Assembly (NCBI GenBank): GCA_003150035.1 | Contig: QALR01000026.1 | Span: 1 to 64,000 of the forward strand | Direction: 5' to 3' | DNA from: Clostridiales bacterium | Lineage (GTDB): Bacteria > Bacillota > Clostridia > Oscillospirales > CAG-272 | DNA length: 64,000 nucleotides | Part shown: positions 43,227 through 52,386 of the stretch, in pieces | Numbering within the stretch: position 1 is the stretch's first letter | Layout: each line of letters starts with the position of its first letter | Made by a program: the position numbers and the translations under genes | Notes under the pieces: model-generated | What the model was told of the DNA's origin: nothing | The model's database searches: none | The model's input: the letters and a program-made list of their open reading frames with translations, nothing else

Positions 43227-45505
43227 TATGCTTTTTTGCCAAGCGTCACATCCACCCTTAGCGTTTCTCCTGCGACGGGCGCAACGATATTCCCCTGCAC
43301 AGGCTTTCCATTCACATAGATAGACAGGACATCCGAACCATTTCCGTCCCCGTGGAAGGAAATCTCATACGTGCAGCCGCGGAATACCTTGGTAATGCCG
43401 CATTCACGCCAGGAGAGCGGCAGACATGGCTCAATGCGAAGCCCTGCAAGCTCCGGGTGCAATCCGAAGATATATTCCACCGTACTCTTGAGCAGCCATG
43501 AGCTCGACGCAGTGCGCCAACTTTGTCCCGGCGTTCCGGCGCGGTAACCGGTTTCCGGTGCAAAATAGGAGTTGAACATCGCATACGGCTCGCCGCATTT
43601 CACGGCATAGGTCGTATCGAACGGGAGCATTTTGCGAAGCCCCTCCTCCACAAGGTCGGGACGGCGAAGAAGGCTATCCACCGCAAGCTTCCATGCAGAG
43701 GGATGGAGATAGATACCGCCGTTATCCTGAACGCCGGGCGCTTTCTCCGCCATGGAGCCGATGTAGTCGCGCTGATAGGAGTACGGCGGATAAGCGAGGC
43801 GAATGCCGAGCGGTGTTTCGAGGATTTCCTCGGCGCGTTCCATCGCCTGCTCCCCGCGGCGCAGTCCCGCCAGTACCGACCAAAGCTGAGAAATGAGGAA
43901 AATCTGCCCCTCGTCGCAGTCCGCGCTGCCCATGATGATATCATCGTCGGTGCGCGCGTAGATATAGTAACCGCCTTTTTCATCCCAACCGTATTTTTCG
44001 ATGCGATCCTCCATGATTTTGCCGCGCTCGTCCGCTGCCTTCGCGTCTTCCTCGCATCCGAGCCATCGCGCGATCTCCGCAAACTGACGGTTCGCACGCA
44101 CCCATGCGATGGAAAGCCAGACGGACACGCCTTTTCCTTTCAGGCCGGCATAGTTCACGCAATCGTTCCAATCGCCGCCCCAGATACGGACAAGCCCGTA
44201 AAGTCCTTGGAAGTGATACAGGAAATCCACCGAACGCTTGATATGCTCATAGACAGAATATTCCTCTTTCGTGTCGTTGAATTTCACCGTTTCATAAAGC
44301 AGAGAGGGATCCCCAAGCTCCTTGATAATCGTATTCACGGCAAAGGTCATCCAAACGGTGTTGTCCGCGAAATTGCGGTCGCGGATGGCACCGTCGATGA
44401 TGGTGCGCGGCGCATAGCCGCTTGCATACTGATAGGAAAGCACACGCTTCATACGCTCCCATGCAAGTCTCGGATTCACCGCCGCCAGGCATTCCGTATC
44501 GCTCGTCATATCGCGGTAGCCGTTGTGGCGAACACGCGCCCAACGGGAACCCATATCCGCCGCGTATTTCATCCATCCGTTGATGAGATGGTCAAAATTC
44601 TCCCACGGCGTCCGGATGGAAACGCCGGAAAGCACCTCTTGGTATTTCTTTTCCATCGCGGTAAATTCCGTCTCGACCGAATCCGCCGTCGGACGGACGA
44701 TTTCCGCCTCGTCAAGTGCAACACCGACCACAAAGTGAACCGTGCGGCTCTCCCCCGGCATGAGGATGAGCGTATTTTCCAGAACGAGACATAGCTTCTC
44801 CGAATTGCAGTCGCTGTTCGTACAGCCGCCGTGCTTCGTCAGCGCCACTGGGTGCTGCTCGTCCCCATAGGGCCCAATAAACGCATTGCGTCTCGAATCG
44901 AAACCCGAAACGTCCTCTGACGCCGTCATATAGCCCCAGATATGACGGTTTCGCTCGGAATACAGCGGATGATAGTCGTGTGCAAAGACCGCATTCTTCT
45001 CCTTCATAAAGCCGCCGGTGCCGAGATTATAACCCTGCGGACGGTAAATGCCGTCAAGCTCCGTTTTCGCATAGGTGACAAGTCGGAGCGTGCGCGCCTG
45101 TTCCCCTTTGTTGGTAAGCGTTACGCTCCAAATTTCGCGTCTGCCCTCGTTTGGGACAAATAGGCGCACCGCGCTCTCGATGCCACGGTATGAAAGACCG
45201 ATGGTAGAAAATCCACTGCCATGCAGGCAGGCGTAGTCCGTATATCCGTATCCTAACGGAAGCCCAAACAGACTCCAGAACGATTTCCCTTCCGACAAAA
45301 AGACGTTCCGGTTCGATACAAGCAGAATCCGCCTGCCCATATCGTCCTGCGCGAGTCCCTCGCCGAAGCCAGTCTGCGAGGTAAACGTCACATATTCGTC
45401 GTTGAAAAAGTAGTTGTACCAATGGCGGGGCGTCTCCGGCTCCGTTATGGTAAAGGAATCATCCGCGTTAAAATGTCCGTACCATTTGTAATCTTTCATA
45501 AACAT
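43226..45505 (-). CDS. GH94-type glycoside phosphorylase
   Basis: A 759-residue protein of the cellobiose/chitobiose phosphorylase clan. It has the N-terminal beta-sandwich (residues 1-270), the (alpha/alpha)6 barrel with the catalytic acid in IWGGDWNDCVN near 465, and a C-terminal beta domain with PYAMFNSYFAPETGY. The start chosen is ATG at 45505 (AAGGG, 6-base spacing); a TTG six bases earlier and an ATG six bases later are alternatives. It is shorter than typical 800-residue cellobiose phosphorylases, so the substrate stays open. Confidence 0.88.
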   Translation of the reverse strand: MFMKDYKWYGHFNADDSFTITEPETPRHWYNYFFNDEYVTFTSQTGFGEGLAQDDMGRRILLVSNRNVFLSEGKSFWSLFGLPLGYGYTDYACLHGSGFSTIGLSYRGIESAVRLFVPNEGRREIWSVTLTNKGEQARTLRLVTYAKTELDGIYRPQGYNLGTGGFMKEKNAVFAHDYHPLYSERNRHIWGYMTASEDVSGFDSRRNAFIGPYGDEQHPVALTKHGGCTNSDCNSEKLCLVLENTLILMPGESRTVHFVVGVALDEAEIVRPTADSVETEFTAMEKKYQEVLSGVSIRTPWENFDHLINGWMKYAADMGSRWARVRHNGYRDMTSDTECLAAVNPRLAWERMKRVLSYQYASGYAPRTIIDGAIRDRNFADNTVWMTFAVNTIIKELGDPSLLYETVKFNDTKEEYSVYEHIKRSVDFLYHFQGLYGLVRIWGGDWNDCVNYAGLKGKGVSVWLSIAWVRANRQFAEIARWLGCEEDAKAADERGKIMEDRIEKYGWDEKGGYYIYARTDDDIIMGSADCDEGQIFLISQLWSVLAGLRRGEQAMERAEEILETPLGIRLAYPPYSYQRDYIGSMAEKAPGVQDNGGIYLHPSAWKLAVDSLLRRPDLVEEGLRKMLPFDTTYAVKCGEPYAMFNSYFAPETGYRAGTPGQSWRTASSSWLLKSTVEYIFGLHPELAGLRIEPCLPLSWRECGITKVFRGCTYEISFHGDGNGSDVLSIYVNGKPVQGNIVAPVAGETLRVDVTLGKKA

Positions 45506-45536
45506 GTCCAACCCTTTCCGAAATCGATTTATATTT

Positions 45537-46988
45537 TTAATAATTCCAACGAGGTAAATAGTCCTTCGGATCGGCTTTTATGTATGTATTTCCGTTCCAT
45601 ACACGAATTTCAAAATGCAGGTGCGTGCCGGCAAGCGGATTCGATGCGGTGGGAGAGGGCGACACACGTCCGGTGTTGCCGCTGTAGCCAACAATTTCGC
45701 CCTTTTTCACAGTATCCCCCACCGAAACGGTACGGCTGCTCATATGGGCATAATAGGAGCGTGTACCGTTATCGTGCTCGACCACGACATAGGTGCCGTA
45801 CGTCCAACGCAGGTCGCTTGTCGGAATATCTCCCTCGTCATAGGCGTAGACGACCGTCCCGCTCATGACAGCGACAATCGCCTCCCCGTACCAGACGCCG
45901 AAATCAATGCCGCCGTGGCCATTCGAGCCGCCGAAATCCTGTGTCACGTTATAATCATATCCGCCGTGTGCCGCGTCAATATACGGCATTCCGAAGGTTT
46001 CTTCTTTTTTTGTACCGATCACAATAACTTCATTCTGCGGCTCATGTACGGTACTTTTCACAAGCTCGCGCGAAACTTCCTCGCCGTGGTAATAGGTGAT
46101 AAGATAGGTGTTTTCCGTATAGCCGTTTTCCCCGGCGGTTTTCGTCTTCCGCACCCCGTCCTCTAGCGTGGAATCGTATTCATATACCGTCTTATAGGAA
46201 ATGAGGTTTTCCTTGCTTGTAATCTGCTCTTCTGCGTGCGCCGGCTTTGTGCCGATACGGATGATTTCCGGAACAGAAGGCGTCACCTCGCTTGCCACAA
46301 GCTCCCTTGCAATCTCGACACCCTTTTCATAGGTAACGCGGTATTCCGAGGTCGTATAGCCGCCCTTCCCCTCCTGAACCGTCGTTCTCTCGTCGTCATA
46401 GGCGTTCTCATCGTATTCATATTTCGTTTCAAACCCGGTTTCGTCTTCCGTCACGATAAGCGTATCGTAAGTGATGACATCCTTCGTGCCAACAACAATG
46501 ATTTCGCAAGTGGGCAGATACAGAACCTCTTCTTTCTCGCTGACGCCTGTCGCCTTGTCTCCCTCAAAAGTCGTCACAACCGTGATAAGCTTGCAGCCAT
46601 CGATTCCGGCGACACGTACAAAACTCTCATCCTCATAATATCGGTCGGAATATTCATATACCGTGCCGTAGGGAATGGCCACTAAGGATTCGCTTGTTTG
46701 CGTATGTATATCCGACACCTCGTCCGGCGGTTCCGTAGGACGGGTTGTTTCTATCGGTTTCTCGCAGGATTCCGTCGGGACGGGTTCGGACGCCGTTATT
46801 TGCGCCTCGCTATTTTCCGATTCTGGCGGCACTGCGGACGCTGTATCAGTGAATGCCGTCGCCCGGGAATCCACAGACTCCGGAACCTCAGAGCACGCCG
46901 AGAAATACAGCACGGCGACCGCCGCAAGCAAAGGCATCAAAAGCGCTTTTTTCCAATGGCGTATGGAAGCTTTGTAATCATTTCTCAT
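45537..46988 (-). CDS. G5-domain M23 metallopeptidase lipoprotein
   Basis: A 483-residue cell-wall enzyme starting MRNDYKASIRHWKKALL at 46988. A signal with lipobox-like FSAC near residue 35 is followed by a Ser/Glu/Thr linker, then three G5-like repeats (each ending in IVVGTK, IRIGTK or IVIGTK) at about 110-325, and a C-terminal LytM/M23 domain with zinc motif GHGGIDFG near 358 and YYAHMSS and HLHFEIRV. The M23 family cleaves peptidoglycan stem-bridge peptides; G5 domains often bind cell-wall sugars. Confidence 0.9.
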   Translation of the reverse strand: MRNDYKASIRHWKKALLMPLLAAVAVLYFSACSEVPESVDSRATAFTDTASAVPPESENSEAQITASEPVPTESCEKPIETTRPTEPPDEVSDIHTQTSESLVAIPYGTVYEYSDRYYEDESFVRVAGIDGCKLITVVTTFEGDKATGVSEKEEVLYLPTCEIIVVGTKDVITYDTLIVTEDETGFETKYEYDENAYDDERTTVQEGKGGYTTSEYRVTYEKGVEIARELVASEVTPSVPEIIRIGTKPAHAEEQITSKENLISYKTVYEYDSTLEDGVRKTKTAGENGYTENTYLITYYHGEEVSRELVKSTVHEPQNEVIVIGTKKEETFGMPYIDAAHGGYDYNVTQDFGGSNGHGGIDFGVWYGEAIVAVMSGTVVYAYDEGDIPTSDLRWTYGTYVVVEHDNGTRSYYAHMSSRTVSVGDTVKKGEIVGYSGNTGRVSPSPTASNPLAGTHLHFEIRVWNGNTYIKADPKDYLPRWNY

Positions 46989-47122
46989 GGGAAAACTCTC
47001 CTTGTTTGGTATTTCTAAAGCCATTATAAACTTTCTAAATCCGCCAAATCAAGGCGCAATAATTGGCTTGCAAGGAGAGTTATTCCAGATTGAAAACGAC
47101 AAAACGAGTGGCACTATCCATT

Positions 47123-48532
47123 TTAAGCAGGAGCGGATTTTTTATTTTCGTTTTCCATACGTCGCATTTTCCGAAAAAAGGAAAACGCCAAAGGAATAGC
47201 AATCAAAAAGGACAGCACATCGGATACAGCTTGGGTAATCTGGATACCCGTGACTCCCCAAAGACCGGCAAACAAAAACAGAAGAGGGATAAAAAACAAT
47301 CCCTGGCGTGCCGCAGCTAAAATCGAGGCAGGCAGCGCGCTGCCAGTCGCCTGAAGCATCATATTAGACAGCGTGTGCCATGCGTTCAGCGGAAGCACCA
47401 CGCATTGCAGGCGCATACAGAGCGTACCGACGGCGACAACGTTCGGGTCGTCGCGGAAAAGCGTAATAAGCCGCGGGGTAAATATCGTAAGCGGAATCGC
47501 TAGAACAACAAGAGCGACGCCGGATAAACAGAGGCAGAACCAAAACGCTTGCGATACTCTTCTGTAATTTTTTGCGCCATAATTAAAGCCGCAAATAGGC
47601 TGAAAGCCCTGTCCGAAGCCGATGAGCGCAGCGCTTGCGAACTGCATGATCCGTGTAGTCACGGAGATGCCGGCAAGGGTTGCCGCGCGTCCGTATTCAC
47701 TTGCCGCTCCATAAGCGGAAGCGACAAAATTCAGGCATATTGTAGCGACGCTAGCCAGTCCCTGTCTGCAAAGCGAGGGAAAACCGCCACGGCAGATCTC
47801 CTTCAAATACTCCCATGTCGGCCGAAAATTGCGTAGCTTGATTTTGACATTGCCGCTGCGGGCAACCCCAATATACAAAATCACAAAGCCGGCAAACTGG
47901 CTGATGATCGTCGCCAGTGCGGCACCCGCGACACCCATATCAAAAACGAACATGAAAAGCGGATCAAGGGCGACATTGAGAACGGCACCCGATGCGATGC
48001 CAATCATCGCATAAAAAGCATTTCCCTGAAAACGAAGCTGGTTGTTGAGCACAAGTGACGCCGTCATATAGGGCGCGCCAATCAGGATATAGAAAAGATA
48101 GCTTTCAATATAAGGCAGAATTTCATCAATCTCGCCCGCCTCCTCGGACATGCCCCCCAATATGGCGGATATCGGCGTGAGAAACAAAAATCCGACAATC
48201 ATAATGACAAAACCAAAAATCAAGGCCAGGAAAAAGCCATTGGCCGCCATGACACCGGCTTTATCCCCTTCCTTCGCACCGAGCTTGCGTGAAATATAAT
48301 TGCCGGAGCCGTGTCCGAAGAAAAATCCAAACGCTTGGATCAACGACATAAACGAAAAAACGGCGCCGACTGCTGCCGTCGCATTCGTATTCTCCATCAT
48401 GCCGACATAGTACGTATCTACCATATTATAAAGTGATGTGACAAGCATGCTGATAATCGTCGGCACCGACAGTCGCAGAACCAATCCCGGGATAGGGCTC
48501 TGCGTCATCTGCAAATATTTATCTTTTACAAT
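47123..48532 (-). CDS. MATE family efflux transporter (probably non-ATG start)
   Basis: A 12-segment multidrug/cation antiporter, with LSVPTIISMLVTSLYNMVDTYY at the N-terminus and a repeated inverted half at PSLCRQGLASVATI. The transcript start is fixed by the promoter at 48561-48589, so the start must lie downstream. The only ribosome-like site, AGAAGGGATG, precedes ATT at 48532; the first ATG is at 48508 and has none. Relatives begin near this ATT by homology. The exact start is therefore uncertain. Confidence 0.85.
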   Translation of the reverse strand: MVKDKYLQMTQSPIPGLVLRLSVPTIISMLVTSLYNMVDTYYVGMMENTNATAAVGAVFSFMSLIQAFGFFFGHGSGNYISRKLGAKEGDKAGVMAANGFFLALIFGFVIMIVGFLFLTPISAILGGMSEEAGEIDEILPYIESYLFYILIGAPYMTASLVLNNQLRFQGNAFYAMIGIASGAVLNVALDPLFMFVFDMGVAGAALATIISQFAGFVILYIGVARSGNVKIKLRNFRPTWEYLKEICRGGFPSLCRQGLASVATICLNFVASAYGAASEYGRAATLAGISVTTRIMQFASAALIGFGQGFQPICGFNYGAKNYRRVSQAFWFCLCLSGVALVVLAIPLTIFTPRLITLFRDDPNVVAVGTLCMRLQCVVLPLNAWHTLSNMMLQATGSALPASILAAARQGLFFIPLLFLFAGLWGVTGIQITQAVSDVLSFLIAIPLAFSFFRKMRRMENENKKSAPA

Positions 48533-48560
48533 AAGACATCCCTTCTTCCAAACGTCTTTT

Positions 48561-48589
48561 ATTATATCGTATTTACAGACAGAATTCAA
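48561..48589 (-). promoter_or_regulatory. Promoter of the MATE gene
   Basis: TTGAAT (48584-48589), a 17-base spacer and TATAAT (48561-48566) on the minus strand. Confidence 0.7.
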
Positions 48590-48772
48590 CATGCAATCGA
48601 AAGTTTGCAGAAATTTTTGTAAAAAGCAAAAGATTCGCCTTGCTATGACGATGTGCCATCTCTCATAGAAGCAAATACAGTACAAATCTCGCAACATAGC
48701 GCATTTTGAAATTTAGCGCGACATTTCAAAAATGTTGTATGCCCGCCTCATGGCGCCATCCCAGTTTTGAAT

Positions 48773-48804
48773 AAAAAAACGAGACGTTATAGCGCCTCGT
48801 TTTT
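48773..48804 (-). terminator. Terminator of tRNA-Lys
   Basis: AAAAACGAGGCG and CGTCTCGTTTTT pair on the minus strand just beyond the CCA end, followed by T residues. Confidence 0.85.
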
Positions 48805-48880
48805 GGTGATCCATCGGAGAGTCGAACTCCGGACACCATGATTAAAAGTCATGTGCTCTACCTTCTGAGCTAATGGATCA
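48804..48880 (-). tRNA. tRNA-Lys (anticodon TTT)
   Basis: Acceptor arms TGATCCA and TGGATCA, anticodon loop CTTTTAA in a CATGA/TCATG stem, T-arm GGAGTTCGACTCTCC and encoded CCA at the 48804-48806 end. Confidence 0.97.
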
Positions 48881-49028
48881 TATCCAGAGCTTAGTTATCA
48901 TATCATATGTTGGGAGATTTGTCAATAATTTTTTTATATTTTTCACAGAATATCTCATCGAATAGTGTATACGGGAATGTTTTTTTTATTCGAAATTTCT
49001 TAATAAAACCTTAAATTCCAATTTATTC

Positions 49029-49057
49029 TTGAAAAATTGCAGCAAAAAGTATATAAT
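49029..49057 (+). promoter_or_regulatory. Promoter of the YghO-like gene
   Basis: TTGAAA (49029-49034), a 17-base spacer and TATAAT (49052-49057), 31 bases before the start. Confidence 0.75.
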
Positions 49058-49088
49058 AAAATGAGACAAAACATAAAAGGAGCCGCCT

Positions 49089-50261
49089 ATGAAATTCCTT
49101 CATTCCGACGGGGAAACAAACATTTATGAACTGACCTCTCCAAAAGAATTAAAGCGATTCATCTCTTTTCCCGACCGACTTTATATAGAAAATCCCAATT
49201 ATGTGCCATCTCTGATGATGGATGAGATGGAAAATCTCCGATGGGATAAAAATCCCGCCTTTGAATATTGCGATGCCAGATATTTCATGGCGCTGCGCGG
49301 CGGGAAGCCGGTCGGCAGAGTCGCCGCCATCTATAACCGGAGATTCAATGAAATCTGGAAAAAACGCTGCGTCCGTTTTTCCCGATACGACGTCATCGAC
49401 GATCTCGAGGTGTCTCGTCTGCTGCTCTCTCAGGTGGAGACCTGGGCCAAAGAGCTTGGTATGGAGGAGGTCCAAGGACCGATGGGCTTTTGCGATCTCG
49501 ATCATCAAGGATTGCTGGTGGAAGGCTTTGATGAGAAGGGGCTTTTTATCACCACTTACAACCATGCGTATTACATGCGGCATTTGGAGGCACTCGGCTA
49601 TCAAAAGTTCACCGACTGGGTAGAAATGAAAATGGAAAAGCCCAACGTCCTCGACCCCAGAATCAGAAAAATCGCGGAATATTCCCTTCATAAGCTAAAC
49701 CTGCACGAGATTCGCTTGAAAAAGACAAAAGACGTGCTCCCTTATGCCAAACAAATTTTTGAACTGCTGTATGAGGCATACAAAGATATTTACGGCGTGA
49801 TTCCGCTGAATGACAAGCAGGTTGAGCTTTATATCGGTCAATTCATCATGCTTGTCAAGCCGGAATTTCTAGCGCTAATTGCCGATGAAAACGACAATCC
49901 CGTCTCGTTTGGCGTCGTCATTCCCTCCCTTGCCGAAACCGTGCGCAAATGCAAGGGGCGTCTTTTCCCTTTCGGTTGGGTCCATTTGCTTCGATATCTT
50001 GCCGCAAAAAAACATGATACGTTGGAATTTCTTCTCATCGCCACCAAGCCCAAGTACTGGAACAGCGCACTGGGAGCTGCCATTATCGTACATACCTTCG
50101 AGGGTGCAGAAAAATATGGAATTCGATATGCGCAAACAGGTCCCATGCTCGAAACCAATTCCCGCATTCAGTCCATGTGGAGTCGCTTTCATGCAGAAAC
50201 GCATAAACGACGTCGCTGCTATGTGAAGCCACTTGAAAAAAAGTCTGGCGAGCAAAATTAA
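49089..50261 (+). CDS. YghO-like protein of the GNAT superfamily
   Basis: A 390-residue protein starting after AAAAGGAGCCGCCT. It resembles the YghO family: MKFLHSDGETNIYELTSPKE opening, FMALRGGKPVGRVAAIYN near 75, GPMGFCDLDHQGLLVEGFD near 133 and YWNSALGAAIIVHTFEGAEKYG near 325. The C-terminal half has the GNAT acyltransferase layout. Function unknown to me; it stands alone, right before the accessory region. Confidence 0.75.
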   Translation: MKFLHSDGETNIYELTSPKELKRFISFPDRLYIENPNYVPSLMMDEMENLRWDKNPAFEYCDARYFMALRGGKPVGRVAAIYNRRFNEIWKKRCVRFSRYDVIDDLEVSRLLLSQVETWAKELGMEEVQGPMGFCDLDHQGLLVEGFDEKGLFITTYNHAYYMRHLEALGYQKFTDWVEMKMEKPNVLDPRIRKIAEYSLHKLNLHEIRLKKTKDVLPYAKQIFELLYEAYKDIYGVIPLNDKQVELYIGQFIMLVKPEFLALIADENDNPVSFGVVIPSLAETVRKCKGRLFPFGWVHLLRYLAAKKHDTLEFLLIATKPKYWNSALGAAIIVHTFEGAEKYGIRYAQTGPMLETNSRIQSMWSRFHAETHKRRRCYVKPLEKKSGEQN

Positions 50262-50289
50262 GCGCCGGACAGAGCCGCAAGAACTTGTC

Positions 50290-50399
50290 TAATTGTGAAT
50301 GATCCCAAAGCGTAGATAATCTTAATCAAGATAGATAAATTCGTTTGAGTGAAAGGCAAAAGCAGACTCAAAACCAAAAGTTACACTTAATTCACAATT
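50290..50399. repeat. 110-bp segment bounded by an 11-bp inverted repeat
   Basis: TAATTGTGAAT (50290-50300) and ATTCACAATTA (50389-50399) are perfect inverse copies. The segment has no gene and lies where the sequence turns from core to accessory; it could be a small mobile repeat or chance. Confidence 0.4.
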
Positions 50400-50414
50400 A
50401 CGCATTGCCAAACT

Positions 50415-50445
50415 ATTGACAAAATAAATTAGATGCGGCCTAATA
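50415..50445 (+). promoter_or_regulatory. Possible promoter of the small gene at 50485
   Basis: TTGACA (50415-50420) and TAATAT (50440-50445) with a long 19-base spacer. Confidence 0.4.
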
Positions 50446-50484
50446 TACATAGGGATAAAATGCTAATTGAAAGGAGAGACCATC

Positions 50485-50601
50485 ATGTTCATGTTTGAAG
50501 CGGTAATATACAAAAAGCAGCACATGTGCCCTCCCGTTCCTTTGGCAAGGAATCTTTGCGTTCTTTATAGGAGATTGGCTTTCCTGCCGATTGGCGCATA
50601 A
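50485..50601 (+). CDS. Small protein of 38 residues
   Basis: ATG at 50485 follows AAAGGAGAGACCATC, a strong ribosome site. The product starts MFMFEAVIYKKQHMCPPVPL and ends with YRRLAFLPIGA, with two cysteines and a C-terminal hydrophobic stretch. The stop codon falls inside a strong terminator, so this is a one-gene transcript. I recognise no family; it may be a membrane-active or signalling peptide, or a leader for the lipoprotein gene downstream. Confidence 0.55.
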   Translation: MFMFEAVIYKKQHMCPPVPLARNLCVLYRRLAFLPIGA

Positions 50602-50636
50602 ACCGCTTTTGTTAGGGGGTTTATGCGCTTTTTTTA
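50594..50636 (+). terminator. Terminator of the 38-residue gene
   Basis: Arms GCGCATAAACC and GGTTTATGCGC, followed by eight T. It overlaps the stop codon of the small gene and lies 24 bases before the lipoprotein start. Confidence 0.9.
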
Positions 50637-50659
50637 ATTATTGTTTGGAGGGATGAGTT

Positions 50660-51145
50660 ATGAAAAAACTTTATTTATTCATTGTGTTGTTATGCCTATT
50701 TTTTACTGCCTGTTCTAATAGCGACGGTCCCGTTATTCCTGAGATAGATTTTGACATTTATTCCTCTGGAGGTTTGCTCGTCAACGTGGAAAAAGACTAT
50801 AACAATTTTTCGGTTGAATGTGATGACAATCAGTATTCAAAAGATACTGAGACCATTGTATTTCGGCTAAAAAACAACAATCCTGGGAACGGATTTTATT
50901 TCTATAACACCCCAATTGTGGAGAAAAAATCTCTGGGGGCTTGGAAAAGCGTGAAGTATGACCCATCGTCCAAATATATTGGGAGATATGGGTTTTGTGG
51001 AAATGAAAATGATACGACAACATGCTTTACAGCGGAAATAAGATTATATACCGAATTTTTGGACGTTTCTAATTTGAGCGGAAAGTATCGTGTGGGACTT
51101 ATTACCCCAAAAGGAATTCATTACTTTGAATTTGATATTGAATAG
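50660..51145 (+). CDS. Lipoprotein with Ig-like fold
   Basis: A 161-residue protein starting after TTTGGAGGGATGAGTT. Its signal MKKLYLFIVLLCLFFTACS has lipobox FTAC. The rest is strand-rich: NFSVECDDNQYSKDTETIVF, then KSLGAWKSVKYD and LSGKYRVGLITPKGIHYFE, which resemble bacterial Ig-like domains for immunity or surface proteins. It is 10 bases upstream of the V8-like protease; a cognate inhibitor or anchor for the protease is possible, but unproven. Confidence 0.7.
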   Translation: MKKLYLFIVLLCLFFTACSNSDGPVIPEIDFDIYSSGGLLVNVEKDYNNFSVECDDNQYSKDTETIVFRLKNNNPGNGFYFYNTPIVEKKSLGAWKSVKYDPSSKYIGRYGFCGNENDTTTCFTAEIRLYTEFLDVSNLSGKYRVGLITPKGIHYFEFDIE

Positions 51146-51155
51146 GCGAAGAATT

Positions 51156-52154
51156 ATGAAACGACTATACATGACTCTTTGCGGAATGATTATCGCTTTT
51201 GCACTAATAATGACGCCTTCGGTAGTTGCAGGCACAGCTGAACAGAACGGGAACGACCATCTTTCTGTTAACGATAGACAAATTCATGATGACGACATAC
51301 TTAGCGTAGTGGAGGTCAACTATCTAACCAAAGAGGAACAGTACTTCAACTTGTCAATGGATAGATTGAAAGATGACAATCGCTCATTCATTAACGAAAG
51401 CAATCTAATCACTACGACCATTGACGAAGCTTTTATCCCTGACGGGTTACTGACAGCAGAAAATGTCCAACCGAATGACCTTTTGCCTGGAAAGACATGG
51501 GCTCCGGTTTCAAATGTGAATGTTTATCCGTATACTGCCGTTCTGGCAATGCGCATGGGTTGGGAGAATTCCTCTGGCGTTATTGAATGGTATTATGGAA
51601 CGGGCTTTTTAGAAGGATATGATGTTGTTGCTACTGCTGGGCATAATATGTGGGATGATCAACTTGGCTGGGTTGATGACTGTCGGTTTTATGTTAGGCA
51701 GAATGGTAGTTCTTATAGCCCAACAAATTATTATTATCCTAAAAATTGGACTTGCGCAACAAATTATACATCAGATTTAGATACAAACTATGATTGGTGT
51801 GCAATCACCTTGTTGGATAATCTTGGAGCCTCAAACGGTTGGTTTGGGAAGGGGTGGAGTTCAGAAAACATTAATGGCAAAAGCGTAACTGTAAGTGGCT
51901 ACCCTGGAACAGCAGGGATTCAGTATACGGATTCTGGCACAACGAGCAATTCAACAACGCATAAAGTGTGCTATGATATTAATACCCTTCCTGGAAATAG
52001 CGGAAGCCCAGTGTACACATCGGATTATATCGTTTGGGCAATTCACACAACGTCGTATTCATCTTCATACAATAGAGGAAACAGAATTACAGAATGGCTT
52101 TACACAATACTTCAGAATAAATACTTGGAAGGAGCAGCTATTTACGGTTCTTAG
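51156..52154 (+). CDS. Secreted V8-like (S1B) serine protease
   Basis: A 332-residue protein with a Sec signal (MKRLYMTLCGMIIAFALIMT; cleavage near AGTAEQ) and a pro-region to about residue 110. The protease domain shows His in ATAGHNMWDD, Asp in DTNYDWCAI and Ser in LPGNSGSPVY, the catalytic triad of Glu-specific endopeptidases. A C-terminal VWAIHTTS strand completes it. The mature enzyme is secreted. Its stop codon abuts the HTH-gene remnant without a gap. Confidence 0.88.
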   Translation: MKRLYMTLCGMIIAFALIMTPSVVAGTAEQNGNDHLSVNDRQIHDDDILSVVEVNYLTKEEQYFNLSMDRLKDDNRSFINESNLITTTIDEAFIPDGLLTAENVQPNDLLPGKTWAPVSNVNVYPYTAVLAMRMGWENSSGVIEWYYGTGFLEGYDVVATAGHNMWDDQLGWVDDCRFYVRQNGSSYSPTNYYYPKNWTCATNYTSDLDTNYDWCAITLLDNLGASNGWFGKGWSSENINGKSVTVSGYPGTAGIQYTDSGTTSNSTTHKVCYDINTLPGNSGSPVYTSDYIVWAIHTTSYSSSYNRGNRITEWLYTILQNKYLEGAAIYGS

Positions 52155-52340
52155 TTTAAGGCATTTCAATACTTGTCCCACATTCAGCAAAAGCACATCG
52201 ATGCCGTCCGCATCAGCGGCAAGTATATCGTACCTAAGAGCGCCCTTGTGGACTTCCTCACCGATGACTTCGCCTTCGAGATCGTCCATAAGTCGACGTG
52301 GCATATGAACACAATACTCCTATTTGTAGAGAAGGAGTAA
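52155..52340 (+). pseudogene. Remnant of a mobile-element HTH/excisionase-like gene
   Basis: The in-frame sequence after the protease stop reads FKAFQYLSHIQQKHIDAVR, ISGKYIVPKSALVDFL, then DFAFEIVHKSTWHMN and ends VEKE-stop at 52340. The ISGKYIVPKSAL-type segment is the C-terminal recognition and wing part of helix-turn-helix proteins in clostridial integrative elements. The 5' half is missing and no ribosome site precedes it. Confidence 0.65.
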
Positions 52341-52343
52341 AGC

Positions 52344-52380
52344 AAAACACAGCCTCACCATCACGGCGGGGCTGTGTTTT
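52344..52380. terminator. Bidirectional hairpin terminator
   Basis: Arms AAAACACAGCC (52344-52354) and GGCTGTGTTTT (52370-52380), between the remnant and the converging YcxB-like gene. Confidence 0.75.
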
Positions 52381-52386
52381 GAGATA

